Source: Prevotella sp. CAG:617
GTDB lineage: Bacteria > Bacteroidota > Bacteroidia > Bacteroidales > Bacteroidaceae
Assembly: GCA_000438115.1 (NCBI GenBank)
Contig: FR903631.1
Coordinates: forward strand, 44,990-90,222
Length of the DNA: 45,233 nucleotides
Reading direction: 5' to 3'
Every line of letters begins with the position of its first letter. The stretch's first letter is position 1. The translations under genes were made by a program, and so were the position numbers. Shown in pieces: positions 23,140 to 31,557 of this stretch. Below the pieces are notes generated by a model that was given only the letters and a program-made list of their open reading frames with translations, was not told the DNA's origin and did no database searches.

Positions 23140-24816
23140 ATGAAATGGCTATATGTGGTTTTGTGTTTGTGGGCAGGCGTGTCGGGAATGGGGGCGGCGC
23201 GGGGTTGGAATGACATATTCCGTCCGCTTGACGATACCATACGGCTGAGGTCCTACTTCTCGCAGCAGAAGGAGAGGCGCATAGCCCATTGGGTGAAGGC
23301 TCTGCATGCTACCGACGACGTGCGGCGTAAATTGCTCATTACCAACAAGATTTATGAGGAATATCATACTTACCGATTTGATTCGGCCATGAAATACATT
23401 AACCTGCAGGCCCAGTTGGCCCGTCAGGTGGGAAGCCGTCATTACTTGCTTGAGAGCAAGATTCACCGCAGCTTCATGCTTACCACGGCCGGCTATTTCA
23501 GTGAGTCGGTCAATGTTTTGCAGAGTATCGATGCGGCCCGGCTGTCGCCTAAGTTGCGTACGGATTATTTCATTGCCTGTGAGTGGGCCTACGGCAAATG
23601 GGCCGAATATACCGACGACGATGTGTATGCTCCGGTTTACAGCCGCCTGGAGCGCGCCTATCGTGATTCGCTTCTGATGGTGCTGCAGCCCGGTACGCCT
23701 TATTACAAGTATATATATGGAGTGAAGATTTATACGCAGGGGCGTTATCGTGAGGCGGCCGACTATTTCAAGGAGGCTTTGGCGGGCACGAGTGTCGACC
23801 GCCGCCTCTATGCCATGACGACCTACAGCCTGGCGCTGGTCTATAAGCAGCTGGACGACTACGACCTTTATCTTCACTACCTGATTCGGGCGGCCATTTC
23901 CGACATGACCTGTCCGCTGAAGGAGAATCTGGCCATGCAGGAGCTGGCCCTCTATATTTTCAAGCAGAACAACGGCGAGGCCAGCCGGGCCAACCAGTAT
24001 TTGAGCATTTCGCTCGAGGATGCCAAGTTTTTCAATTCCAACCGCCTGCGCATGCTGGAAATTGCGCGTAAGTTCCCGGATATTTACAAGGCCTATCAGG
24101 TTGAGATGCAGCAGAAGAATACGTCGCTGCGGGGCATGCTCATTTGCATCAGCATTCTGGTAGTGGGTTTGCTGGTCAGTCTGTACTACATCCGCCGCCA
24201 GCTCCGGCAGCTGGGCCTTCAGCGGCAGGCGCTGGAGGAGGCCAATGAGCAGTTGCGGGTGCTCAACCAGTCGCTGCTGAACACCAATCTTTCGCGCGAG
24301 CATTATGTCAGTCTTTTTCTGGAACTCTGCGCGGCCTATATCGACAAGCTCAACCGTTATGAAAATCTGGTGAAGCGTAAGGTAAAGGCCCACCAGAGCG
24401 AGGATTTGCTCAAGCAGAACAACGTGACCCGCCTTTCGGCTACCGATGCCCGCGACTTTTTCTATCGTTTTGATACGGCATTCCTGACGCTTTATCCCGA
24501 TTTCATCGAGGCTTTCAACCAACTGCTCACGGACGGTTGCGAGGTGCGTCCCAAGCGCGGTGAGATATTGGGCACCGAATTGCGTATTTTTGCACTCGTG
24601 CGGCTGGGCATTTCCGACAGCTCGCGCATTGCCACCCTGTTGTTCTATTCGCCCCAGACCATCTACAACTATCGTACCGCCATCCGCAAGATGGCGCGCG
24701 ACCGCGAGCATTTCGAGCAGCAGGTAGCCGGCCTGTGTATGCTCAATGCCGGCGAAAAGAGCAAGACAGCCGATTCTTCTGCCGGTCAGGCGGAGCCCGA
24801 AACTGTCGGGAGCTGA
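23140..24816 (+). CDS. Membrane-anchored TPR/HTH regulator (DUF6377-like)
   Basis: This is a 558-aa Bacteroidetes-type protein. It has a signal-like N terminus (MKWLYVVLCLWAGVSGMGAARG) and a helical region with degenerate TPR repeats up to about residue 335 (in this numbering). A single membrane helix (MLICISILVVGLLVSLYYI) and a coiled coil (RQALEEANEQLRVLNQSL) follow. The C-terminal cytoplasmic part ends with a LuxR/NarL-like helix-turn-helix (ISDSSRIATLLFYSPQTIYNYRTAI). The likely role is to sense something in the periplasm and act on DNA directly. Lying back to back with the TonB-dependent receptor, it probably regulates that gene (inference). The Met at 23140 is chosen because it precedes the signal segment and follows the -7 box. 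Confidence 0.85.
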   Translation: MKWLYVVLCLWAGVSGMGAARGWNDIFRPLDDTIRLRSYFSQQKERRIAHWVKALHATDDVRRKLLITNKIYEEYHTYRFDSAMKYINLQAQLARQVGSRHYLLESKIHRSFMLTTAGYFSESVNVLQSIDAARLSPKLRTDYFIACEWAYGKWAEYTDDDVYAPVYSRLERAYRDSLLMVLQPGTPYYKYIYGVKIYTQGRYREAADYFKEALAGTSVDRRLYAMTTYSLALVYKQLDDYDLYLHYLIRAAISDMTCPLKENLAMQELALYIFKQNNGEASRANQYLSISLEDAKFFNSNRLRMLEIARKFPDIYKAYQVEMQQKNTSLRGMLICISILVVGLLVSLYYIRRQLRQLGLQRQALEEANEQLRVLNQSLLNTNLSREHYVSLFLELCAAYIDKLNRYENLVKRKVKAHQSEDLLKQNNVTRLSATDARDFFYRFDTAFLTLYPDFIEAFNQLLTDGCEVRPKRGEILGTELRIFALVRLGISDSSRIATLLFYSPQTIYNYRTAIRKMARDREHFEQQVAGLCMLNAGEKSKTADSSAGQAEPETVGS

Positions 24817-24846
24817 CCTGCCGCGGCGCAGGAGGCGGAAAAACGG

Positions 24847-24886
24847 AATCAGGTCGGACCTTGTTGGATTAAGGTCCGACCTGATT
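24847..24886. terminator. 16-bp perfect hairpin, GGTCGGACCTT family
   Basis: AATCAGGTCGGACCTT (24847-24862) and its exact complement (24871-24886) flank the loop GTTGGATT. It sits between convergent genes ending at 24816 and 24930, and a TTTCGTTTTC tract follows on the plus strand, so it is probably a shared terminator. A close variant lies at 42580-42617. Confidence 0.8.
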
Positions 24887-24929
24887 TCGTTTTCTTCCAG
24901 CCTTTTTCTTTTTGCGCCGGTGGCTCCGT

Positions 24930-25607
24930 TTAGCGGGCCAGTATAGGAATGACGCGGTAGAGCATGCGGCGTGTCATGATGTGGCGGTTGAGGAAACTGA
25001 CGATGAATCCGGTCAGACATGCGGCAACTACCGAGCCTTCACGGATGCCCTCAATGCGGTGTGAGAAGAGCAGCGAAGTGGTGGCAGCCAGGGCTACGAG
25101 GGTGATGTCAACGCCTACCTTAATGTGGCCGAATTCCTTTTGTCGGCGGCGGGCAATGTATTTGACCAGTCCCTCGGCACTCATCATGGCTACGCGCGGC
25201 TTGATTTCGAGCACTACGCCAACGGATTGCGAGAGGCAGCCCATAAGCAGCAGTACGGCCGACATGGCGTAGTTCTGAGGAGTGACGTGCTGCATGAGCT
25301 GCATGTTGATGTCGATGAAAGCGGAGAAAACAAACGAGAGCGGAATCTGCAGCAGGATTTCAGCCACGTCCTTGCGGCCGCCGTAGGGCGCGCGGGCCAG
25401 CCAGAGCTGCAGGGCTATCATAATCAGGTTGGTCAGCAGGGTCCATGTGCCCAGTGTAAGCGGAGTGTTGATGCTGCACACGTAGTTGAGGCTCGAAATG
25501 GGGGTCGTACCCAGGCCGGAGTGAACAATCAGCACAATACCCATGGCCAGAAAGTATAAGCCGGAAATAAAAACTAAATACCTTTTGATTAAATTCAAAT
25601 TTGTCAT
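24930..25607 (-). CDS. YczE/DUF6198-like integral membrane protein
   Basis: The 225-aa hydrophobic protein has about five to six membrane segments. It starts MTNLNLIKRYLVFISGLYFLAMGIVLIV..., with a first helix, GLGTTPISSLNYV (a motif seen in YitT/YczE-type proteins), and further helices around 48-66, 85-105, 113-135, 170-185 and 190-208. The tail is basic (RHIMTRRMLYRVIPILAR). Function is unknown; Bacillus YczE is linked to surfactin production but with no known mechanism. It lies 136 nt downstream of the TetR gene on the same strand, with an inverted repeat in the gap, so regulation by that TetR is plausible. Confidence 0.75.
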   Translation of the reverse strand: MTNLNLIKRYLVFISGLYFLAMGIVLIVHSGLGTTPISSLNYVCSINTPLTLGTWTLLTNLIMIALQLWLARAPYGGRKDVAEILLQIPLSFVFSAFIDINMQLMQHVTPQNYAMSAVLLLMGCLSQSVGVVLEIKPRVAMMSAEGLVKYIARRRQKEFGHIKVGVDITLVALAATTSLLFSHRIEGIREGSVVAACLTGFIVSFLNRHIMTRRMLYRVIPILAR

Positions 25608-25637
25608 ACGCTATATGATATTTGTATAATAGTCGTT

Positions 25638-25664
25638 GCCCGAACGGAATTGCAAAATTCGGGC
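25638..25664. promoter_or_regulatory. Inverted repeat in front of the YczE-like gene, candidate TetR operator
   Basis: GCCCGAA (25638-25644) and TTCGGGC (25658-25664) are perfect inverse copies around a 13-nt spacer. On the minus strand the spacer contains GAATTTTG, one base off the TAnnTTTG promoter box. Position and shape fit an operator, but it could also be a weak terminator of the TetR gene. Confidence 0.4.
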
Positions 25665-25743
25665 TTATTCCTGATTCCGCGTCTGACAAAATCGGCACAA
25701 AAATGGTACTTTTCGGCACTATCCGCCCGGTTCCGGCTTATTT

Positions 25744-26376
25744 TCAGCCGGCGGGCTCCAGGCTGAGCAGGTGTTGCATCTGCCGGGTGATGTTGGGTTT
25801 CCATTCGTTCAGGATGTCGTCGAACGACTCGTTTTCCTTACGCAGGATACGCATGCTCAGCCCGCGGGTCAGAAACGGAAACGTCAGCAGGCTGTAGAAC
25901 GTCAGGAACACCATGCGCAGCGGCACCTTGCGTATCCGGCCCTCGTCCATTTCCTGCTGCAGGCTCTTGACGATGCTGCCGAATCCGGCTCTGGTGTGTA
26001 GCGAGCGCAGGGTGAGCAGCAGGAAGTCGGCGTCGCGGTTGATTTCGCGGACAACAAACAGGGGCAGGTCCGGCCATTGCCGGAACAGGTCGTAGTACGT
26101 GTCCACCACCTTTTCCGTGCGGTGGCCGATGGATTCGTCCTGATTCATGACGATGGAGAGGACCTGGGGGGCCAGTTTCTGCAGCGTAGCGCCGAATACG
26201 GCCCTGAACATACGGTCTTTCGTGCGGAAGTGGTAGTGCAGGGCCGGGCGGTTAATCTGGGCTGCCGCCGCAATTTCGCGCATACTCGTTTCGGTATATC
26301 CCTTTTGGATAAACAGGGCCTGTGCCTCGGCAATGATGCGGGCTTCGGCTTCGTTGAAGGTTTTGCGTCTGGGCAT
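25744..26376 (-). CDS. TetR/AcrR family transcriptional regulator
   Basis: The 210-aa protein has the typical N-terminal helix-turn-helix (YTETSMREIAAAAQINRPALHYHF, here given in part as TSMREIAAAAQINRPALHYH, about 34-55) and a variable ligand-binding C-terminal domain that I cannot assign. It begins 6 nt after the stop of the giant activase gene, so the two are cotranscribed, which suggests autoregulation of that unit. The next gene on the strand encodes a YczE-like membrane protein. Confidence 0.92.
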   Translation of the reverse strand: MPRRKTFNEAEARIIAEAQALFIQKGYTETSMREIAAAAQINRPALHYHFRTKDRMFRAVFGATLQKLAPQVLSIVMNQDESIGHRTEKVVDTYYDLFRQWPDLPLFVVREINRDADFLLLTLRSLHTRAGFGSIVKSLQQEMDEGRIRKVPLRMVFLTFYSLLTFPFLTRGLSMRILRKENESFDDILNEWKPNITRQMQHLLSLEPAG

Positions 26377-26382
26377 GGGCCG

Positions 26383-29300
26383 TTATTTTAAGTTGTCGGT
26401 AAAGAGCAGCATGCGGTTGATGATGTTTACGTCGCTTACGCCGCTGTCAAAGTCGAGTGAGAGCATGTTCAGGTCGGGGCAGAGCTGCTTGATGCGCTTT
26501 TCCACGCCCTTCGATACGATATGGTTGGCAATGCATCCGAAGGGCTGCAGGCTGATGACGTTCTTTACGCCCTGGCGCGCATAGCCCAGCACCTCGGCCG
26601 GCAGCAGCCAGCCCTCGCCAAACTGCGCGTTGAGGGTAATGACCTTGCGGGCCTCTTCGGCCTCCTCGAAAATGTCGCTCAGCGGCACGAAGTAGCGGAA
26701 GCGGCCGGCCATGCGGTTGGCCTTCTGAATCTGTTTGCTCACAGCCTTGTAGCCCAGGCGGTAGAGAAATTCCGGCAGCACGCGCTTCTCGATGTCGGTG
26801 GCTACGCGAATCTTTCGGTTGACGAAGCTTTGCGTAAAGAAGTCCGTCATGACCGACGGCACCACTTCAATGCCCTGCTTCGAGAGCCAGTCGGTGGCAT
26901 GTTTCTGGGCAAAGGGGTTGAACTTCAGGAAAATTTCGCCCACCACGCCTACACGCGGACATGTCTTGTCGCGGCAAATGGCGTTGAACTCGTCGGCAGC
27001 CCTGGCCAGCAGGGGCAGCAGCTCGCGGGTGCGTTTCTGCAGGATGCGGGCTTCGGCTTCTTTCAGATATTTCCCGGTCAGTTCGCGGGCCTGTCCGGGC
27101 TGTTTTTCGCGCACCACCGAGGCATAATAGAACTTGGAGAGGCAGTCGGTGTAGAGTATCGCGCGGAGCGCAACGGGCAGGATTTTGGTCCAGTTAATCT
27201 TGAAGCCCGGCTGCTCGCTGTCCACCGTTCCGCCAAAGGTCAGCGAGATGACCGGCGTGTTCGTGTAGCCGGCGTCCACCAGTGCCTTCTTGATGATGGC
27301 CAGGTAGTTGCTGGCGCGGCACTGTCCGCCCGTCTGCGACATGGCCACCACGCAGCGGTCGGGGTCGTACTGCCCGCTCTTGAAGGCGCGGATTACGTCG
27401 CCCACAATCAGCGTGGCGGGGTAGCACACTTCGTTGTTGGCATATTTCAGTCCGAAGTCGCACGAGCGGGTGTCGCTCAGCGGCAGGTTGTCCACGTCGT
27501 AGCCCGCCCGGCGCAGAATGGCCGGAATGAGCGGTGAGAGAAACGGCGTGAAATAGGGCACCAGAATCTTGCGTCCGCGGAAGTCGTCGCCGTAAACCGG
27601 CACGGTGCGGAAGGCTTGTTCCGTTTGCGGTGTTTCGTGTTGCGCCTGCGAAATCCTGAGGCTCTCGATGAGCGAGCGCACGCGCAGCTTCATGGAGCCT
27701 ACGTTGTTGATGTCGTCCATTTTGAGCAGCGTAAACGGTTTGCCGTGGCGCATGAGCAGGTCGCGCACCTCGTCGGTCAGGAAAGCGTCGGGGCCACAGC
27801 CGAAGGAGGTCAGTTCAACAAACTGCACGCCGGCATCCTGTTGGCCGCACCAGCGGGCGGCTTTCAGAATACGGTTGGGATAGGTCCACTGGGCCAGGTA
27901 GTGGACCTCCGAGATTCGGCTCTCGTCCTCGCGCACCAGGTCGTCCGTAATTACGTCTACGCCCATTTGGGCAATAAGATCCGATATTTTGTGCTGCACC
28001 AGCGGGTCTGCATGATATGGACGGCCGGCCAGCATCACCACGAAGCGGCCTGATTGGCGGGCCTGGCGCAGAATTTCCTGATTGTGCACCACCAGGTCGT
28101 GCTGGAAGGCATCCTGCGCCTCCAGTGCCCGACGGAAGGCCCGCTTGATTTCGCTCTCGCTCACGCCCAGCCGGCTCAGGTAGGTTTGGCACTGACGGTA
28201 AAGCAGGCGGTTGTCCTTGAAGGAAATGGCCGGCGAGTCAATGGGGATGTCGGTGGCCTGCACGCTTTTGATGACCTCGGAGTAGCCCGTCACGATGGGG
28301 CAGTTATAGCTGTTCTGCTCCTTCTGGCTGCGTTCAAAGATGACGAAAGGCAGAAATATGCGGTCAACCCTGCGGTCGATGAGCTCCTGAATGTGGCTGT
28401 GCATCAGTTTGGCCGGGAAACAGATGTTGTCCGACATCACCATGCGGGCACTTTGTTCGTAGTGTCCGTAGTCTGAGCTGCCCGAGAGACACACCCGGAA
28501 ACCGCAGCCCGTCAGCAGCGTGTGCCAGAACGGAAAGTTTTCGTACGTGTTCAGGCAGCGCGCCATGCCGATGGTGCCGCGCGGGTTGGCCGGCTGCTTT
28601 TCGGCGCGCTTGAAGAGCTGGTCGAGCTTGTAGGGATAGGCGTTGCGGCCCGGGGTACGGCTCTCACCGTTGGTAAAGATCTTTTCGCACCGGTTGCCGG
28701 CGTGATACGATTGGCCGTTGTCAAAGGTATAGCGTGACACGAGGCACTGGTTGTCGCATCCGTGGCAGTGAAGCTGGCGCGTGGTGTAGTGAGCCTGTGC
28801 GATGATGTCGTCCAGACACACGGGGGTCCGGGCCATTTGGCGCGCATGGAGCGCACAGCCCAGCGCCCCCATCAGTTCGGGAATGTCGCAGCGCACCACC
28901 TCGGCGCCGGTCAGCTGCTCCAGAGCGCGCACGATGGCATCGTTGCGCATGGTGCCGCCCTGCACCACGATGTGCCGGCCCAATACGTCGGTATCTTTGA
29001 TTTTGAGTACTTTGTAGAGGCAGTTCTTCACCACCGAATAGGCCAGGCCGGCCGCAATGTCCTCCACGCCGGCTCCTTCACGCAGCACCTGCTTGACCTT
29101 TGAGTTCATGAACACCGTACAGCGCGTGCCCAGGTCGCAGGGTGCCTTGGCGCGGCAGGCCGCCTGCGCAAAATCCTGCACGGAGTAGCCCAGCGTGCGG
29201 GCAAAGGTTTCGATAAACGAACCGCAGCCCGAGGAGCAGGCTTCGTTGATTTCAATGCGGTTGATGACGCCGCCGTTTACAAAAATCCCCTTCATGTCCT

Positions 29301-30576
29301 GCCCGCCGATGTCCAGGATAAACGAGACGTCGGGGTTCAGGTGACGGGCGGCCACGTAGTGGGCCACCGTTTCCACCATGCCGCCATTCAGCTGGAAGGC
29401 CGTGCGTATCAGGTCCTCGCCGTAGCCGGTAGAGCAGCTGCCCTTGATGCGCAGCTCGGTATGGTGGCTGCGGCAGGCCTCGCGCAGCTGCCGCAGTCCC
29501 TGCTCTACGGCTTCGATGGGGTTGCCCCCGTTGACGGTATAATAGGTAAAGAGCAGGCGCGACTCCTCGTCGGTTACCACAATTTTCGTGGTGGTAGAGC
29601 CGGAGTCGATGCCCAGAAAAGCTTCCTGCACGCCGGCCTTGAATGCGGCGCGCGGAATTTGGTGGGCGGCAATGCGCGTTTGCCATTTCCGGTAGTCGGT
29701 TTCGTCGGAAAATATCGGTTTCATCGACGATTGCAGGCGTATTTTTCCGCTCAGGCTGTTCAGTTTCCGAATCCATTCCTCCAACGTCAGGGCCTCCTGC
29801 CCGTCGGTGCAGGCCAGGGCGGCTCCCGTGGCCGGCAGCAGCGTGCTGTGTTCGGGAACGACAAAGTCCTGCGGCTGCAGGTGCAGATAGTCCATAAAGG
29901 CGCGGCGCAGGGCCGGAATAAACGTCAGCGGGCCGCCGCACAGCAGTACGGGTGTATGGATGTCGCAGCCGTGGGCCAGCGTCACCATGGTCTGTACCGC
30001 CACGGCATGGAAGATGGAGGCGGCAATGTCTGCCTTGCTGACGTTCTTGGCAATGAGGTTCTGGATGTCGGTCTTGCAGAATACGCCGCAGCGCGAGGCA
30101 ATGGGGTAGGTATGTTCGGACTGGAGGGCCAGTTCGTTAAGAGCCGTCACGTCTACATCCAAGATGACGGCCATCTGGTCGATAAAGGCCCCCGTGCCGC
30201 CGGCACAGTTGCCGTTCATGCGCAGTCCCGTGGCTTCGGCATTTTCAAAGAATACGATTTTGGCGTCCTCGCCGCCGATGTCAATCATGGTGCGCACCTG
30301 CGGGTAGCGGTGTTGTATGGCCTTGGTGGCGGCCATGACTTCCTGAATGAACGTCAGGCCCAGCTGCTCGCAGAAGCCCATGCCCACCGAGCCCGTCACC
30401 TGCATCCGGGCCGGTTGTCCGCCCGTTTGCTGCTGCAGGCGCTGCAGCATGTCGGTCACCACCTCGCGCGCCTTGGCATGATGACGCCGGTAGTCGGAAA
30501 AAACAATTTCGTTATCTGCATTGAGAACTACAATCTTTGCCGTTGTTGAACCTACATCAATACCTATTCTAAGCAT
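26383..30576 (-). CDS. Giant acyl-CoA dehydratase activase with two ATPase domains
   Basis: Activases of the HgdC/BadF/BcrA family use ATP to push one electron into 2-hydroxyacyl-CoA dehydratases or benzoyl-CoA reductases. The 1397-aa protein has two ASKHA ATPase domains. Domain 1 (1-260) has IGIDVGSTTAK, C124 in NGNCAGGTG and C163. Domain 2 (about 320-585) has LGIDSGSTTTK, C447 in NEACSSGCGS and C486 in RCTVFMNS. The paired cysteines are those that bind the [4Fe-4S] cluster at the dimer interface. The rest is the DUF2229-like region and a part related to the dehydratase subunits themselves (ASNYLAIIKKAL, CNEV-type cysteines). No separate dehydratase gene lies nearby, so this may be a self-contained system. 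TetR follows by 6 nt. Confidence 0.9.
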   Translation of the reverse strand: MLRIGIDVGSTTAKIVVLNADNEIVFSDYRRHHAKAREVVTDMLQRLQQQTGGQPARMQVTGSVGMGFCEQLGLTFIQEVMAATKAIQHRYPQVRTMIDIGGEDAKIVFFENAEATGLRMNGNCAGGTGAFIDQMAVILDVDVTALNELALQSEHTYPIASRCGVFCKTDIQNLIAKNVSKADIAASIFHAVAVQTMVTLAHGCDIHTPVLLCGGPLTFIPALRRAFMDYLHLQPQDFVVPEHSTLLPATGAALACTDGQEALTLEEWIRKLNSLSGKIRLQSSMKPIFSDETDYRKWQTRIAAHQIPRAAFKAGVQEAFLGIDSGSTTTKIVVTDEESRLLFTYYTVNGGNPIEAVEQGLRQLREACRSHHTELRIKGSCSTGYGEDLIRTAFQLNGGMVETVAHYVAARHLNPDVSFILDIGGQDMKGIFVNGGVINRIEINEACSSGCGSFIETFARTLGYSVQDFAQAACRAKAPCDLGTRCTVFMNSKVKQVLREGAGVEDIAAGLAYSVVKNCLYKVLKIKDTDVLGRHIVVQGGTMRNDAIVRALEQLTGAEVVRCDIPELMGALGCALHARQMARTPVCLDDIIAQAHYTTRQLHCHGCDNQCLVSRYTFDNGQSYHAGNRCEKIFTNGESRTPGRNAYPYKLDQLFKRAEKQPANPRGTIGMARCLNTYENFPFWHTLLTGCGFRVCLSGSSDYGHYEQSARMVMSDNICFPAKLMHSHIQELIDRRVDRIFLPFVIFERSQKEQNSYNCPIVTGYSEVIKSVQATDIPIDSPAISFKDNRLLYRQCQTYLSRLGVSESEIKRAFRRALEAQDAFQHDLVVHNQEILRQARQSGRFVVMLAGRPYHADPLVQHKISDLIAQMGVDVITDDLVREDESRISEVHYLAQWTYPNRILKAARWCGQQDAGVQFVELTSFGCGPDAFLTDEVRDLLMRHGKPFTLLKMDDINNVGSMKLRVRSLIESLRISQAQHETPQTEQAFRTVPVYGDDFRGRKILVPYFTPFLSPLIPAILRRAGYDVDNLPLSDTRSCDFGLKYANNEVCYPATLIVGDVIRAFKSGQYDPDRCVVAMSQTGGQCRASNYLAIIKKALVDAGYTNTPVISLTFGGTVDSEQPGFKINWTKILPVALRAILYTDCLSKFYYASVVREKQPGQARELTGKYLKEAEARILQKRTRELLPLLARAADEFNAICRDKTCPRVGVVGEIFLKFNPFAQKHATDWLSKQGIEVVPSVMTDFFTQSFVNRKIRVATDIEKRVLPEFLYRLGYKAVSKQIQKANRMAGRFRYFVPLSDIFEEAEEARKVITLNAQFGEGWLLPAEVLGYARQGVKNVISLQPFGCIANHIVSKGVEKRIKQLCPDLNMLSLDFDSGVSDVNIINRMLLFTDNLK

Positions 30577-30623
30577 ATCCGTCTATTTGAACATTTATGT
30601 TTTACACCTGTGTCAGTTTTGCG

Positions 30624-30631
30624 CAAAAGTA
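30624..30631 (-). promoter_or_regulatory. -7 box TACTTTTG for the activase-TetR unit
   Basis: On the minus strand this is a full TAnnTTTG match, about 48 nt upstream of the activase start codon. The expected -33 TTTG is not evident. Confidence 0.6.
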
Positions 30632-30753
30632 AAAAGTTTTTGTTGGGTAGAAAAGTTTTAAACCTGAAAAATTGTAAATGTTTTTTCTCTTCCGTTCCCG
30701 TCGTGGGCGGCATTATGGCGGCGGTTGTTCGGCGGATGAAAAACGCCTTAAAA

Positions 30754-30838
30754 GGTGCAGCCCCGCACCAGTATGCCGCCGGAGGAAAGGGGAATTCCTG
30801 AAAACGGACGTCAGCATACTGTTTCTGAGGGCTGCACC
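30754..30838 (-). terminator. Large two-tier hairpin upstream of the activase
   Basis: The outer arms GGTGCAGCCC (30754-30763) and GGGCTGCACC (30829-30838) are perfect, and the inner arms AGTATGC (30770-30776) and GCATACT (30813-30819) are also perfect. On the minus strand the outer stem is followed by TTTTAAGG. It may terminate the upstream hydrolase/lipoprotein transcript. It lies upstream of the activase -7 box and so is probably outside the activase mRNA, which argues against a riboswitch. Confidence 0.6.
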
Positions 30839-31017
30839 AAAAAGAAAAAAGGTGGCGGAAAAGATTTTTTAGCGCCCACCTGATTGAAAATAAGTGCCGG
30901 TTTTGTTGGGCAGACGGCCTGCCGGGCGGTTCTGTGTGCCTTTGGGGGTTGCCTGAAAAAAATAGGGGAACAGATGAGATGACGATTTCAGGCTGCCGGT
31001 GCTGGCGCAACAGATGG

Positions 31018-31545
31018 CTATGGGGTAAAACGGATTCTTACGTTGCCACTTCCCAGGGCCGCGGCCAGCCCTTCGGGGTTTGTCACCCGGCCGAGCCGCG
31101 TGTAGCTGTAGCCCGAGGTGAAGGTCTTGTAGAAGAGCACCACGCAGGACGAGCCGTAGAGCATCAGGTCGCCGGTCTGGATGGTGCCTGCGCGGTGGCT
31201 GTCCGTGGGCAGGCTCTCGTTGAGATAAGAATATTTTTCGTTGCCGTTCAGTTCATTCATCTCCAGGGTCAGGGGGAGTCGGGCGGCAAAGGCCCGTGCG
31301 GCCTCGTTGTCCTCGAGGGTGGCGGCAAACGTGGTGCCGTTGATGGTGAGGGTAATGTTTCTGCTCATTGATATGGAGTCGTTGTTTTCGGTATTTTCTT
31401 CTTTTTCTTTATCGTCGTTGCCGGCCGGCGGAACCGTGACGGCGGGCTCGTCGTCTGTCGCGACGTCGTCCGAGCAGGCGGCCAGCGCGGGCGGCGTGCC
31501 GAAGAGGAGCAGGAAGAGGGCTCCGTGCAGCAGTCGGAAAGTCAT
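31018..31545 (-). CDS. Lipoprotein with cyclophilin-like domain
   Basis: The 175-aa protein starts with a lipoprotein signal ending in the lipobox ALAAC (Cys at about 23), then an acidic Asp/Glu/Asn linker. The C-terminal domain of about 110 residues (ITLTINGTTFAATLEDNEAA...GSGNVRIRF) matches the cyclophilin-like fold family often found in bacterial small lipoproteins: an N-terminal strand pair, ArxFAxRLPLTLxM and a GDLMLYGSSCVVLFYKTF strand. This family is not known to be a peptidyl-prolyl isomerase. It follows the alpha/beta hydrolase gene by 12 nt, so the two exported proteins probably share a transcript. Confidence 0.8.
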   Translation of the reverse strand: MTFRLLHGALFLLLFGTPPALAACSDDVATDDEPAVTVPPAGNDDKEKEENTENNDSISMSRNITLTINGTTFAATLEDNEAARAFAARLPLTLEMNELNGNEKYSYLNESLPTDSHRAGTIQTGDLMLYGSSCVVLFYKTFTSGYSYTRLGRVTNPEGLAAALGSGNVRIRFTP

Positions 31546-31557
31546 GTTCGGCGGGTT

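Larger units (their letters stand above)
30577..31017. other. 441-nt gene-free stretch upstream of the activase
   Basis: This stretch contains the activase promoter box (30624-30631), a large inverted-repeat structure (30754-30838), a second hairpin (GGTGGCG near 30851 with CGCCCACC near 30873) and AT-rich runs. I see no gene. Confidence 0.65.

Noticed and set aside
23149..25020. 623-codon minus-strand frame opposite the DUF6377-type regulator
   Set aside because: It is antisense to a gene with clear TPR, membrane and HTH features. Its translation is His/Gln-rich and crosses a terminator hairpin.
30754..30838. Riboswitch controlling the activase
   Set aside because: The -7 box at 30624-30631 lies downstream of the structure, so the activase mRNA would not include it. 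No known riboswitch core was recognised.
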